From the NCBI GenBank assembly GCA_963070105.1, contig OY718803.1, positions 3,020,507 to 3,084,506 on the forward strand: a DNA stretch of 64,000 bases, given 5' to 3'. Origin of the DNA: Litomosoides sigmodontis. Taxonomy: Eukaryota; Nematoda; Chromadorea; Rhabditida; Onchocercidae. Made by a program: the position numbers and the translations under genes. The notes below the pieces were generated by a model that had not been told where the DNA came from, searched no databases, and saw only the letters and a program-made list of their open reading frames with translations. Below are positions 40,301 to 53,191 of the stretch, in pieces. How positions within the stretch are numbered: the stretch's first letter is position 1; each line of letters begins with the position of its first letter.

Positions 40301-43300
40301 AATAATACCTTCTTCTTGTGCCTTATCACGATTGAATGCGCTCTGCAACCACCATATTTAGGTGATGAACAAGATCAATCAGTCTTCACCTTGTTTGCAA
40401 CTCCAAATACGTTAACGACAGAAACAGTAATCAGGATAAAAAAAAGCTCAAAAGTTTCAAACGAACGTAAAGCAAATACTTTGAAAAATTCTTTAAAAAA
40501 CCGCTAGTAAGCTTTCTTGTGCCTGCTAGAAAAATAAGATTGGAATTTGATTTAAAGATTAAAGAATGGAGCTTAATAGCTGCTGCAGTCTTCATTCCGC
40601 AAGACCACTAGTACAGGATGAATAATAAGCAAATCAGGAAGACATCGAAGTAATGAGCCGCGTTTAAGTTTAAACAAAAAGAATATGGAATTAACAAGAA
40701 CGCTGACAAACTTCCTGAGTTTGGATACTGCGGTTTGTCTTACTAAGAAAAATAAGTTACTTTAAAATGTTCCAAGTCACTTGAAATGTCAGGAAATCGA
40801 TCTCCAAAGCATCGCTCCAACAGTGAAGGGCTAGAATAACTTTTGGTTTAAAGCAAGGCGTTTATGCTTTAAAAAAACCCTCATCCCTTGCTTTCATTAC
40901 TAATCAGTCTAATTAGTTTCCAAATCAATTATAAATAAGATTTACATTTAAAAATGACCAAATAAAAACTACGTTACTTTCACACGCGCATTGTAATTAC
41001 TGTTAAAAATTATGAAATGTCTTTGGGACTCAAGAAAAACTTTTTCGAAAATATTCCACTAATTTAGTATAACTTTTATGCCAAATGTTTTAGAAAATTC
41101 TGCTGAAATTGTTATTTGTAACAATTCATGAAAAAAATGAATCTAGGGAACAAACCAAGCCACATACATTGTTTCTCGACTTTCACTAAAATTTTCCATA
41201 AATTCTAGACGGACATCATGAATACACTCAAAACCTTCCAAAGCCCGAACTAAATCTCGAATTTTTCGTTTGTTGTAACGTATCGTTTCGAACATTTGTG
41301 CTCGGCTATCAGGATGCTGTTCCGCGCGGTATTTCAATCCTAATGTGTGTATTCTGAAAAAAGAAACAAAGTAAATAAAGCACTGAATCCACTGCATTTC
41401 TATGAAGAAAGCTCACTTCTGAACTAAGCGTTCGAGATCAGGCACTTTACGCAACCGTTCCATAGCTTTGTTAATAAATACTTTCAATTTTGCTTCGGAA
41501 AGCCATTCTATCGCATCCTGCCGTGAACAAAGGACCTCTCGATCGCAAACAGGGGCACAAACCCACTGCCGGAGAAGACGTTTTCCTAAAACTATTTCAC
41601 GTCAACTTCTGAATCGTGTAAGTTATGAAAAAATTTCTAACAGTTAATAAAATTTCCGTTAAAAAACCCCTAAAACTATTCTAGAAATTTCAATAAGATA
41701 TACCTGCTGGCGTGACACACTTATTAATAACATTGTAAAGAGTATATTTAGCGGTAACTGGGTCATACGGTGAAAACTTCCTTATAGAACCAATCGGTGG
41801 TATGATATTCAGATGTTTCAAAGCAAGACTATCCAAAATAAGTCGACGCCCACTCCAATACTGTTTATCACCTTCTAATTGATCCTTAAAAAATTAGGAC
41901 TCCACCATACTGAATTATCATAGTGACCATTTATTACATGTATAAAAAGACAAAAGAAGCCTGAATTACAGTAACAGCACAGGAAAAAGCACGAAAGTAT
42001 ATAGCATCACAACTGATTAGGAAAAATGAAACATATATTCACCTTATCTTGCAAAAGAGGTCCCGTAAAGTTCATAGATTTATATAGTTCAAATCTTCGC
42101 ATTGAAAGCATATCAACATCAATAAAACATCTTTCTAAATACCTGAAACTTACTTAAATAAACTCAAGGTTTGCGTCGAGTTAGGTATCAAGAATGTGGA
42201 TGAGAAACAAATTTCAGTAAATTTCGATGAGGTTGGCGGTAATATGAAGTCAAATAATGAGTGAATGAACCAAATAATAGCTCCTAAAGCCGAAATGCAT
42301 GCATCGTATGCAGGATTACACTTTAGAGCAAGGCTATCTCTATCCATCGCGTCGCGTATGACTGTAGGCCATTCGTCATAGAGTTCCCCAAAATATTTGT
42401 CACTTGCTAGCTACAACAAATTTTTTAAAATTTGTTAGTTCACCAAACATTACTTAACTAGTCCAAGCAAAAGCCTTTACAAAAACTCGCCGGAAATTGA
42501 ATGCAAGTAAACAAATTCGGACTCGTTAATTTTCCCCATAAATTGAATGCGTACCAATTTCAAAGTGTTTTCAGATGTTAAGAATTCTTTTTTCGGAACT
42601 AATGCTTCTTTTGGCACTGCACTTACGGTACTATTATACACAACCATTGTTGATGCCGAAACTCGTCCGCGTTCATATAAAATCTAAAGAAATCTTAACG
42701 TAACAAAATTTGAATTAAAAAATAATTGCTCATTCAGTCAGTTCAGCGACAAACCTGAGCTGGCTGATATTGAGAGAACAATGTTCTCAGATCAGAACGA
42801 TTAGCGCCATCTGAGAGGGAACCGATCTGAAATAGCTTTTAGCAAACAAGTGAGACAGCTAAAAATGCCAATTTGAAGTATACCGGACTTCCTAAAATAT
42901 TTCTAAATATTTTTTGAAAAGCTCTTTTCAAGGAAGAAAGACCTACATGGAATTGACCGGTAGTTGTGTCGATGAAACAGAAACCATATTCCACACTTTC
43001 TGTACCCTGAAGACAAATTTATGTTATCGAGTAATATAACCAGTGGAAAAGATCATAAAAACCAGTCTGCTGTAAAAATCAAAATACCCTTTCAGCTATA
43101 GCGTACAAGTAACGTGCTGTCGTGTCCATCATATCCACAGTGCTTTGTTCATCATTTCCGTCAAGTACTCCATATGTTCGAGTACCTGGGGTAGTAATAT
43201 TGCACACTTCTCTGAAATATTTTACATTAAAAGAATACTACAAACACAACATATTTAGATTTGCTAAACATGACTCGTTAATTTCAAAAAACGAAGCGGC

Positions 43301-45451
43301 AATTAAGAGCTCATCTATCATAAAAAACAATTATATAAAGAACAGCTCAAAGCACTGTGTGCATTTCATAGCTACGAGCTAACGAACAGAAACATTTTAA
43401 AACAGAATACATCAGAGTTTTTTTGTATATAACACTGCTCCTTTTTTGGGCAGGTTACGAATCCGCATGCTACGATTTCTTTCAGCGAAGTACTAATGGA
43501 TCGCACCTCTTCACAACTTTGTCATTAGCCTTCTCGATTTTATTTCGGCTTTCTAATTGCGTCGGTGTTTCAAGTTGCTCCACGCGAGCAACTTTATATC
43601 CTCGATTAACCAGTTGATCAGCAAAACGACCGTAGGCTACTTCCGGAAACCCACAATGCGCAAAACTACCCTAACAAAATCATTTCATCAAAAATGGCCT
43701 AGAAAAGAACAAACAAATACCTTATTAAAATAAGCTAAATTTAGCAAACCCTCATGTAATTAAGGTTCAAATTTTCGACTCCAATGACAGCGTCCATATG
43801 ATACATTTCGTAAAACTTTCCAACTTTAAAAAACAATACTGTGTCAAAGTAAGCTGATTTAGCCGCCCACCACTGTCGATGCCCTAAAAATAAATCAAAA
43901 ATTGCGAATTTGTGATCATAATATAATGAATAAAAGATTTTAATATATACATTATTATAACCAATCCATAAAATTTGAAAATTTAATCGTTTCGAAACTG
44001 ATATTTCTCTGAAGTCATAAGTTATACCAGGCGTTTGCTTTTTTATGAATGCTTCCGGCACATACAAAGTACGCGAACAATAATCTGGATGACTACGTAA
44101 ACGTTTATCTGCATCGCGAATGCGGTCTGGCTGAAGAAAGTCAAAGTCTAAATGAGGAAACCGCACGGATTCGATATCAGGCATAGCAGTAGAGAAAGAT
44201 CCAGCAGATGAGTTTTTGTCCGTTACATCTTTATCATTTGAGCAATGTAGTCTCGATGCCGCCGTAGATGAATCCTATTCACAATAATCAATTAAAATAT
44301 TAACAACTGGAAAATATAGAATATACTTTCATATCTAACGACCTCGAATGTCTATTCTAAAACAAGTGGTATAGCAAGTGGTATGTTTTAAAATGCGTTC
44401 ATCCAAGAAATTTAAAATGCGCACACCCAACTAAATAAACAAGAAAAGTAACAGCTGAGGATTCTTCCGTTCCAAATTTTTATTAGAATTGAGAATTAGA
44501 AAGATACTGATTTAACACAGACTTGATCTGTAGCGCGAAATGAATTGATAAACGATATGGCCATCTCACTCACAATAGGCTTTAAAGACCTGGGTTCATC
44601 CGCTAATGAAGTTTCCGAGAAAATATTTCCATGCTTAGGTGACTTCTGTAAGACAAAACACCGCTGTTTTGGATTAAATTTAACTTTCGTAATTCAAACT
44701 TCAGTTGAATCTAAACAACCAATACAAATGTACGGGACTCCAAATTCTGGTTATGCACAGGGTTGACAACGATTTGCTAAGGGACTTACGACCGAAATTC
44801 CGAGATCTAAGTTCATAGATCAGATTTCACATGCTTAACATCGATTTTGTTGAAAAATTTTTTAACTGCTAGAGATCAAACATAAATCGATAAATTTCAA
44901 GAACAAGCCACTCCTTACTGACTGATGCTTTGGACTTTGCTTCATATTTTCCTTGCTTTTTTTTATGTCTACCATTTCAATATCGTCATCTTCTGATTCT
45001 GATGAAACCACCACTCGACGGCGTTTAGTGGATGACTTTTTCACTGATGAAAATTCGTCGTTTGAAGGTCGCTTTGCATGGGGAGCTTCAAATAAATTCA
45101 GTAAGATTTGGATTTTTCCTTCAAAATCTACAAAATGGCACTATGACTATTAGTTGAATTAGATTTTTTTGAAACTTTAAAAATTTGAATTGTTCAATCT
45201 GACTTCTTGAGTTTCGATCTTTAATTTTCGCGGACTTCGTGTAGGTTGTTTTCTTCGTTTTATGCAAGAAATTTTAATGCTCATGTAACCAAAATTTATT
45301 TCAGATCTAGCTTGATTGTGCCTTTCATAAACAAATTAAAATTACCTTTCGCTAAAACACTCTTAGTGACGTCTTCTTCCATTTGAATGTCATTCTCTTT
45401 ATTAACTTTCTTTTGCACTTTCGAACCTCTGGAAGGACTGATTGTTTCCAT
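37385..45451 (-). CDS. msh-6: DNA mismatch repair protein MSH6
   Basis: MutS homologue that pairs with MSH2 (MutSalpha) to bind base mismatches and small loops in the nucleus. Basic/acidic N-terminal tail with [18 protein letters not shown] (about 45040), then the MutS-I domain: [19 protein letters not shown], then [20 protein letters not shown] followed by [12 protein letters not shown], which holds the Phe-x-Glu mismatch-reading motif (about 43800). Connector pieces [20 protein letters not shown] and [17 protein letters not shown] follow. ATPase: Walker [14 protein letters not shown] (about 39200), then [16 protein letters not shown], Walker [11 protein letters not shown] (about 38560) and [16 protein letters not shown]. 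Ends [11 protein letters not shown], stop at 37385-37387. Start ATG 45451 lies 6 bases after TCTTTTCCAG, a strong acceptor that would suit spliced-leader addition. The PWWP domain of vertebrate MSH6 is not seen. Confidence 0.93.
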
Positions 45452-47495
45452 CTCAGTCTGGAAAAGATTTTTCGATTTTTTAAATCCAGAGTGAATTGCG
45501 CTGGAATGTATTGGAAAAAAATGATTGATGCGATACACATATATATCAAACTTTAGTTCTTTTAACCAAGAAATATTAAATCATTAATAATTCGAGTCAG
45601 TTTTTGCAGCTCATTTTATTATTCTTTCATTTCCAGATCATTGATTAAATAATCGTTAATTTTACTTGCAGATAATAAATAATGTGTTTACAATTTACTT
45701 ATCATTTTTTTCACATTTCCTCCAGTCCTGCCGCATTGATTTCTTTTTATTTTTATTCTAAATGATCTCTAAAAGGTAAGAGCAAGAGAGGCGGGATAAA
45801 CTTCTAGTTTACGAAAGGTAAAAATACGTAACGGAATCTGGAAGTAACTGATCGATAATTTTGGATTAACTCTCTTAGTTGAAATATTTCTGAGGCATTT
45901 ATTTGGTGTTTATTAAATTCGCTTCCCTTTTAAAGGGACTTTTTACTGTATGAGATTTATGTTTTAAAACTTTCAGACCACTTGATTTCTGATGGGTACG
46001 TTATGCACTGGACTTTTCTGATTCGGACTTCTCGTGAAAAATGAAAGAAGGGATGACTGTTTCTTCATAGCCACTCCTGAAATCACCGCACAGAGGTTAT
46101 AAACTTCTCAAATTTCTAGGCATTTCATTTTCGAAAAACTTTTAAACACAGTCATCCAACACATTAGAAATTTTAGCTTAATCAGCAACCACAAGTAGAA
46201 TATTACCTAAGAGACTGATACTAATTAAGCTATGGTTATAAGACTTCATTTCCGAAATTCGTAATTTTTTCTGGATCTCTAAGCAGACCCCTGACAGGAA
46301 CAGAATAAACTGCAACAAAAGAAGCTGAAGTAATTCAACTAAAAGTTTAAAAGATCGTTCGCTTAAAAACTGCATGACAATTACTTTGGACAAATAACAA
46401 CACTAACGTGTGGGTAGGAGGTATATGGGGAAGCACAGCGAGGCGTTATTTGTTGGTCTCCAGAAGTGTGCACAGACTGGAGAGACAAACAAGTGAGTGG
46501 GTTCAACAGAGAAATGTAGAATTTAATGATATTGCGATGTCTTTACAAAGATTCAAAATTTAATTTTTAAATTTCATTTAACCAAAAAACTTGTTAGTGA
46601 ACGTGCAGTTTATTATTGATAGTTCTTTTTAGACCCTTTAGCAACCTAATTACTACCAAAATTTTAGCCTTCAGATAAGTTGTTGATATTAGTACTCAAT
46701 AGTTGTAGGTCTATCGTGGGTCATGTTATGTCATGCAGAAAGCAATCTTCCCATAATTAATTACACATGTCAAGCCGCATAAAACTATTCCCGACAAAAA
46801 CGAAACGTGCGAAATGCCGCATACAGGCCGCATTTGTGCTGTATCAATCAGAAACATGCTGTTTCAAAACAGAGCTGGTCTTGCCACGATATCTTTGATG
46901 ACATTGAGGTAGCTTTTAGTGTGGGGTTAAGGGACAGAACGGACAGTTGCATATTCGGTGTGAGCTGGGTCGGTTGGTGGTTGCTTGTGCTCAATATCTT
47001 AAGTGTAATTACATCTAGCTGACAAAGTGAGTGCATCAGACACAACAAGTAGAATGTAGGTTCTGCAAGGTATGGTGCTGAATGTGTGGTTCGCAGAGGC
47101 TTAGAACATTAGTGTTTTGCTAACATTCATCACAAAGTTAGATAGGCCTAGGTGGAAATGTTGTGCATGCGAAGTTTTTCTAATGTTTAGAAGATCGCAT
47201 GTTGCTTAAGCGAATATATATTAAGCGAGATAACATCTGTCTCTAATTAACGGTAATCAGTAAGCGATAATAGTATTGAGCCGTTTGCACTGCCAGTGAA
47301 GTGAACTGATATTGCTTGATGGAATCACCTGAATTGTTGATACTGTCTTGATTATGCTGTGATCAGATCTTAATTTTTGGAATGTGGATGCATGTTTTTG
47401 CTGGATTACACGTTTGATGGTATCTAAACATGAATGATATGAAATTCCAGATAAAACATTTCAGATTTGATTTCCAGTTGCTGAATTTGAAGAAA
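45452..47495. other. divergent intergenic region, msh-6 / UBAP2L-like
   Basis: About 2 kb between divergent start codons, expected to hold both promoters. Open frames near 46180-46390 and 46800-47050 occur on both strands, lack family signatures and look like chance. Part of 46400-47400 is noticeably less AT-rich than the introns, so a 5' UTR exon here is possible. Confidence 0.6.
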
Positions 47496-50400
47496 ATGGG
47501 CGGTAAAGGTGAAGTAGGTGATCAGAAGATCCGTGCCACACAAGATCAACTACGGCTTGCTAGACTTACGCAGGATTTATCCATAACAGATGACGATCGT
47601 GCGAACATACAGAAGCTCGTGAAGAAGGTAGGAATTATGATAATCTTACATGAGTTTGAAGCTTTTGGATGGTGCATTCAAAACACCTGACTTATTAGTC
47701 CAAAGTCTTATTAATTAAAACTTTATGTGAAATATGAATATTAGATGAGCAAATTTCAGGTGGTGGAGACCACAAGATGTACCGTGAGCCAAGCTGAAAT
47801 TGCTCTGTACGATAATAACAACGACGTGCAAGAAGCAGTAAATGCTATTTTGGAGGATAATTATCCAGATGAAAATGTCTGGAAGGAACAGAAAAGCAGG
47901 CGAGCGAAACGAGCCGAGGCGGAGGAATTAAAGCATGAAGAATCGAATTCTTCTCATAGGAACCGAGTTAACAATGCAAGATCAATGAATAATTTCGGTA
48001 GCGCTTGGTTTTTTATTTCTGCATTTTTAACACATTCAGGAAGAATTGATTAGGGTTGACAAATGCTGTTCATGTTAGTCTCTGAGCTTATTATTGATAT
48101 AATAATAGACAATGTGTAGGAACAGAAGCAGCTGGGATTATAGTGCAGAATGTTAGAATTATTGTTTTTAAATTAAGACTTCGTTTTGTTTAAGATCTCT
48201 GAAGCGGAAATATGCAATTTTTTCTTATTTTTGAAATGCCTTTCTTGTTCGATCACGTCGAATTCATTTTCTTAGGACATGGGCGAGGACGAGGAGCAGA
48301 GCGGGGGCGTAGTGGCTATCGAGGTGGACGTGGTGGAGGTCGAGGTTCGTATCGAGGTGGATATCAGCACTCGTCATCTCAAGGACAGTTTGGCAGTAAT
48401 ACCACAAGCGCCGTTTGGGATAATTCGCAGGCATTAAAGGTGGATTCTAGCAAGGAATGGACAAATGCAAGCGCAGCTACTGTTGATGATAGTGCTGAAG
48501 ATACAGAATGGGTATAACTTGTTCCTATTATTATAAAAGAAGGATAATTCATTTTTTCCCTGAGTTTCGTGCCCTTTATCTATTTTGAGCATATACGTGT
48601 TCCAGAAACAGCATGGCACATTGGTATTTTCACGAAGTGTGACACCACCGGCCACTACAACTCCCGCAGTAAACACAGTTGCCGGGATGAGCTCTATACC
48701 ACCATCCGGACCAGTATCATTTGCTGCTGTTGCAGCTGCTGGAACCAATAAAGCGAAGGAAAATATTTTGAAAAGTTCTGTAAGTCGATCTGGACCAGCT
48801 GCGCCGCCGGCATTAGGTCAATCACAACTCGAGAACGTAAATTCACTGTACCAGAAGTTCGCTTTGTTGATATTTTTTTTCCTATTTTTAACAATTTTCA
48901 TACAACTGAACACATTCTGCAACGGAATGAGCATTTCTTTAGCACTGGTAACATTATAATATTAGCAACATAGTAAAAATATTTAAAACAAGTGCTGAAG
49001 ACATTAGAATACAAAATCACAACGGTGTTCATTTTTATGTACTGGTGTTGCTATGATTATTTGCTTATGCTCATGAAGATGGGAATTTTTTTGTTTGATG
49101 GATTAAATATTTGGGTTGCAAAAAAATGCTTGTTTGTGTAGTGAGATCTCCAAATTTATGCAAACTAAGATAGTTGATTTATGCAGCTGTTTCTTGTATT
49201 TCTGCTTTCCTACGCTGGCAAGTAATCCCATCTATCCTTTATGCTTCACTCGTTTGATTTCAAATACTCATTTTAGCAGTGGGCTTGTCTCAACAAGTAG
49301 TCAGTTAGCAGCTCCTTCCGAAGAAGCAGATAAAGGACGTGGAGTTCGAACATCACCCTTAGCGGGACATGATGCTTCTGCGTCGACAAACTCTGTTGCG
49401 GGAACACCGATACATGCAACAGGCATTTCACAACAACAACAATCTCGAGCGAATACATCTGTTGCCACCGTAACGAATAATACATCAGCGGACTGGACTA
49501 CACAGTTGAAAAATGATCTGGGAATTGGTGGTGGTGCTCCTGCTACGAAACCTAATGCAAATCAACCAGGTTTAATGTCCAAGTCTTCTCTGCAGAATGC
49601 GAAGGCAGGTCGAGCGGCATCTCGACATACACATTCCAGTACTGTAGAATTTGTGTCTGGTGAAGCGAGTGGCCCAACGTTGCCTGAATATCAGTTTGGT
49701 TTTCACGTTGACTCTGCAACGGGAAGCGATGAACATGGTGATGATGTGTACGGTCCATCAGCTAAATCTCGTTCCTTAAATCACCAGACTGCTAAGGTCG
49801 TTCTTTGTCCGTTGGGAATGGTTAAATGTTTCGATTTCTCTGTAGTATGCACTTCCAGATGTTGCTCATTTAGCACTTTGTATACTTTGCGTACCAATAA
49901 CTTCATAGGGTGATATTTTTGAAATTTTCTGGTTATATGTAAGTACGAAATGAGTGAATATTATGGTCATACAACTCGTACTACTTGGAGAAATGCACTC
50001 CAAAATTATTTAGACACATTTCACTAAAAATAGCAAGAAACCAATGTTCTTGCTAAACAGCAGCACAAATCTCCGTAATTTTACTTTAAAATTAAGTCTA
50101 AAATAATAAGAATTTGTTTCAGGCCGAAATGAACACCGGTTCATCATCAACCATGCTTTCAAATGGTCCGGTGGGCGATTATTCATCGTCAATAAATACA
50201 CAACAGCCGAAGGTCGGTGGTGTTCCACTGAACTACAATTTTGACTAGAGATATTCATTTATTAATTTTTCATTTTGTTCGTGAATTAACAATAACAATA
50301 ACCTTCTATGATTTGTTATTTGCAAAAAATGTAGCCTACAATATTTATACGCAAAAAGTTTTCATAAAAACGGAAGGATGAGTTGAAATTTTGGTGTATT

Positions 50401-51990
50401 TATCAGCACATAGGGTATCATTTTTTTCACTCCGTTAAGTTAGAGGGTATTGATAGGAATGTCATTTCAGATATCATCCGGAAATGATAGCGTTCCTATG
50501 CCTCAGTCTTCACCTGTAGTGCATCAATCGAACGCAATCCAACGTCAACCAGTTACATCGGGATTATCGTATGCTGACACGTCGAGTATGTCGTATCCGT
50601 CATCTGATAATCGAAATACTGCTAAGTTGCCGCTCTCACTACATCATCAGCAGGTAAGTTATAATTATCACAATGCTAAGTAATGGTTTAAACTGCATAT
50701 GAATGTGTTGATTTAGTTTGAAGTGTCCTTCAAGAGACATTGTGGTCCTGTTAATTAGAAATGGTGCTCTTAATGCGATGTTTTAGATTTCCCTCTTTAT
50801 AATTTTGCAGCAAACGCCACATACACTTTATACTACAACGCAGTTGCCGTACGCTAACTATCCATATTTGAACATGTACAGTCCAATGGCAGGAGTACGA
50901 CAGGATGAGTATGCTGCAGCATTGGTGCAATATCCTTTCGGTTGGTGTTTACTGTTTGCTTCGCTAGAAAGGATTTGTTCTCTTTGTTAACTCCGTCAGT
51001 AGTTACAGGAGTTGGACAATTTGATATGAACTCGTTGTCAACAATGTTGCCTCCAGCAGCAGCAATTGCTTCCCAGCAACAGCAGAATCAACCACCACCT
51101 CCAGTTCAGTCGCAACACCAGCAGCGGCCGGATCAACATCCCAGCATTGTCGATCTCTCGAAAGTATGATGAGGAATCAGTAATACTGACATTTCAGTCT
51201 TCTATGTATAAAATTATAACCGTGCTATTCATCTGTCGGTTTAGGCTTATTTAGCGACAGCTGCAGCTGCAGCAGCGAATAGCACAATAGGAAGCGGAAC
51301 TGGCTCTGGTATACTCGGTAATCAGCAACAGCGTGATTCAACTGCGGTAAACAGTTCTGCTGTCGCTCCGCCGCCAGGTTTCAGTGGCCCGCCAGCTGCT
51401 GCGTTTACACTTCCTCAGCACAATCACATCAACTCGATATTCCAAGTTTGTGATGCTTCTCTGCCTTATTTCAAAGTCAGCTTATAGAAAGTTGCCGTTG
51501 AGTTTTTTGAAGAGATCAGCATTTCAGGTACCACCGGCTGCCTACCACCCTCAAATTAATCAATTGCCGTTTTCGTTTATGTTACCGAATGTCACCAACG
51601 GGCAACATAAACTAAATCATCAGATGTTTGCGCAACAAAATGTCGAGGATTCGCTTTCCGACCAACGTCTTTCTTCTCAACAGCAAAAGGTTGGAAAAAT
51701 ATCTGAATTTTTGAGAATGAAATATTGCCATATCTGGCTAGTAGTCAGTGATTGAATAAAATATCGGTTTGTAATGACCATTACTTTTGTTTGTATTATA
51801 GGTCTACCAGAGTCATCAACTGGATAAGTACGGAAGTTCGACCAGTGCAAAGGATCGTCTAGGAGGAGGTGCACAAGCAACGCCACCACCACAAGTATAT
51901 CAAACACAAGGATATATGTCACAGCAAATGCCACTACATGGTCACAAGAAAGCATATGGTGGTGGACCGCAACATTGGAGTGCGTCGTAG
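47496..51990 (+). CDS. UBAP2/UBAP2L (Lingerer)-like protein: UBA domain, RGG region, low-complexity tail
   Basis: Family members bind RNA and stress-granule proteins and influence translation. Start exon 47496-47627 (MGGKGEVGDQKIRATQDQLR) then 47760-47997 give a UBA domain with ALYDNNNDVQEAVNAILEDN and a WKEQKSRRAKR basic tail, as in human UBAP2L. The next exon (48277 to about 48512) encodes an RGG box (GHGRGRGAERGRSGYRGGRG). Later exons are Ser/Gln/Pro-rich, with STVEFVSGEASGPTLPEYQF (about 49640) resembling the conserved central motif, a Tyr-rich piece YANYPYLNMYSPMAG (about 50850), an alanine run (about 51260) and the C-terminus GGGPQHWSAS ending at TAG 51990. The ATG follows a TTTCCAG acceptor by 20 bases. 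The junction between 48836 and about 49305 is uncertain: the obvious acceptor TTTTAG at 49276 gives a stop, while one ending AGTCAG at 49304 keeps phase. Poly(A) signal AATAAA at 52570. Confidence 0.85.
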
Positions 51991-52584
51991 ATTGCTAACG
52001 TTTGTCGTAAAATGGGGGAGAGGGTGAAGCAGACCTGGATAATTTACCTGTCGTCTCAATGCTAATTTTATGTTCATGTCACATGAATGCATATATGAGA
52101 TGTGTCTATATGTGTATTATGTACACGAAGAAGTATGGCAAATCTTGCATTCTCCTCGGTTAACTGTTATTATTAAGTTCTTTTTCCCCGTTGCATTATT
52201 CATTAGAATCTGTAAGAATTGATGTTTCCCTTTTTTTTTTATGTAATAGCACTTTGATTTTTTTTTTGTGCATCTATTGTATCTCCATTCTTTTGCACGT
52301 TAACGTCATTTGCACTCTTGATCATCATCAGCCGTCTATACATACGTATTCAAGTTGTACTTGGAATGGATTTCATTTTTGAACGTCAAGTTTTCCGTTT
52401 TAATGTGGTAGCATTGTGAATATTGCACATTCAATAGGAATTTTGTTTGAACATCCGATCGGGTTATTTCTCAAGAACAGTGGGAGGTGAAATTAGCATG
52501 TGACAAACAAAAAGGGCAGAATTTAGTTCAAAAATTATTTTCTTGAAGCGAGTTTTGTTACTGTACCGGAATAAATCGTTCTTA
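51991..52584 (+). other. 3' UTR of the UBAP2L-like gene
   Basis: Non-coding, T-rich stretch after the stop codon with an AATAAA at 52570-52575. No other gene visible. Confidence 0.65.
52570..52575 (+). terminator. candidate polyadenylation signal AATAAA
   Basis: AATAAA 580 bases after the UBAP2L-like stop codon. Cleavage would be expected 10-30 bases on, right at the stop of the opposing ORF. Confidence 0.5.
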
Positions 52585-52962
52585 TTAACTTAACTCCGTC
52601 AGTGTTTGTTTTCTTTCCTCCTCGCATCGGGAATAGTTTGCGGTGCAACTGCGAATTTTCGTTGCCGATGATTCTTTTTTCCTACGACACACGGGACTTT
52701 TCGGTTTGATTCCGAGCTTCGGAAGAGAGAAGTCTGAAGTCGCTTTACCGAGAGTGCTCTCGATAGTGCATTCGAACAATGTGTTGTTCAATGGGGTTTG
52801 ATTGGGAAGCGTGTTGAGTAAATGGTATTTAAGTGTGGTGGTTGCAGTAATTTCATATCTTAAAGACGCGCACGGTGTTGGAGCGTAATGTATTTTAGAG
52901 GTTAGCATTTCGACATTTTTTGCTGGATTGACTATCTCATCAAGTAGGCTAATGTTCGTCAT
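52585..52962 (-). CDS. orphan single-exon ORF, 125 aa
   Basis: I do not recognise this protein. From the first ATG (52962) it reads MTNISLLDEIVNPAKNVEML and ends with a basic stretch (KPKSPVCRRKKESSATKIR) and EEERKQTLTELS. No signal peptide or membrane helix is visible; the basic cluster could be a nuclear targeting signal. The frame has protein-like composition and no obvious repeat origin. It is head-to-head with the XPNPEP3 gene (230 bp between starts) and tail-to-tail with the UBAP2L-like gene, whose poly(A) signal is 10 bp from this stop. It may be a real small gene with a shared promoter, or a chance frame. Confidence 0.45.
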   Translation of the reverse strand: MTNISLLDEIVNPAKNVEMLTSKIHYAPTPCASLRYEITATTTLKYHLLNTLPNQTPLNNTLFECTIESTLGKATSDFSLPKLGIKPKSPVCRRKKESSATKIRSCTANYSRCEEERKQTLTELS

Positions 52963-53191
52963 GGAAAAGGTCAAGTTTTTGGACTTATTTGGGTCAGTAT
53001 TCGATGTGGCGCTGTAGCTGTTGACAATATATTAAAGACAGGAGTTCGAGATTTTTTCTTCAACTCGTTCTTTTAGCCATTGCAAGTACCCGCTTTTCGT
53101 CTCCAACACTGTGTCCCTACGAAATCTGCGATTATTTCATTTTCAGGATTTCCGATTTTATGAGAAAAAGGCTCTGTTTTTGTTTTGCGAA

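Noticed and set aside
45449..45538. GTG-initiated N-terminal extension of msh-6
   Set aside because: GTG is not a normal start in animals, and a strong acceptor lies just before the ATG at 45451.
46807..47048. Overlapping ORFs on both strands in the msh-6/UBAP2L gap
   Set aside because: No family signature, no splice context and frames open on both strands, as expected for a locally less AT-rich stretch.
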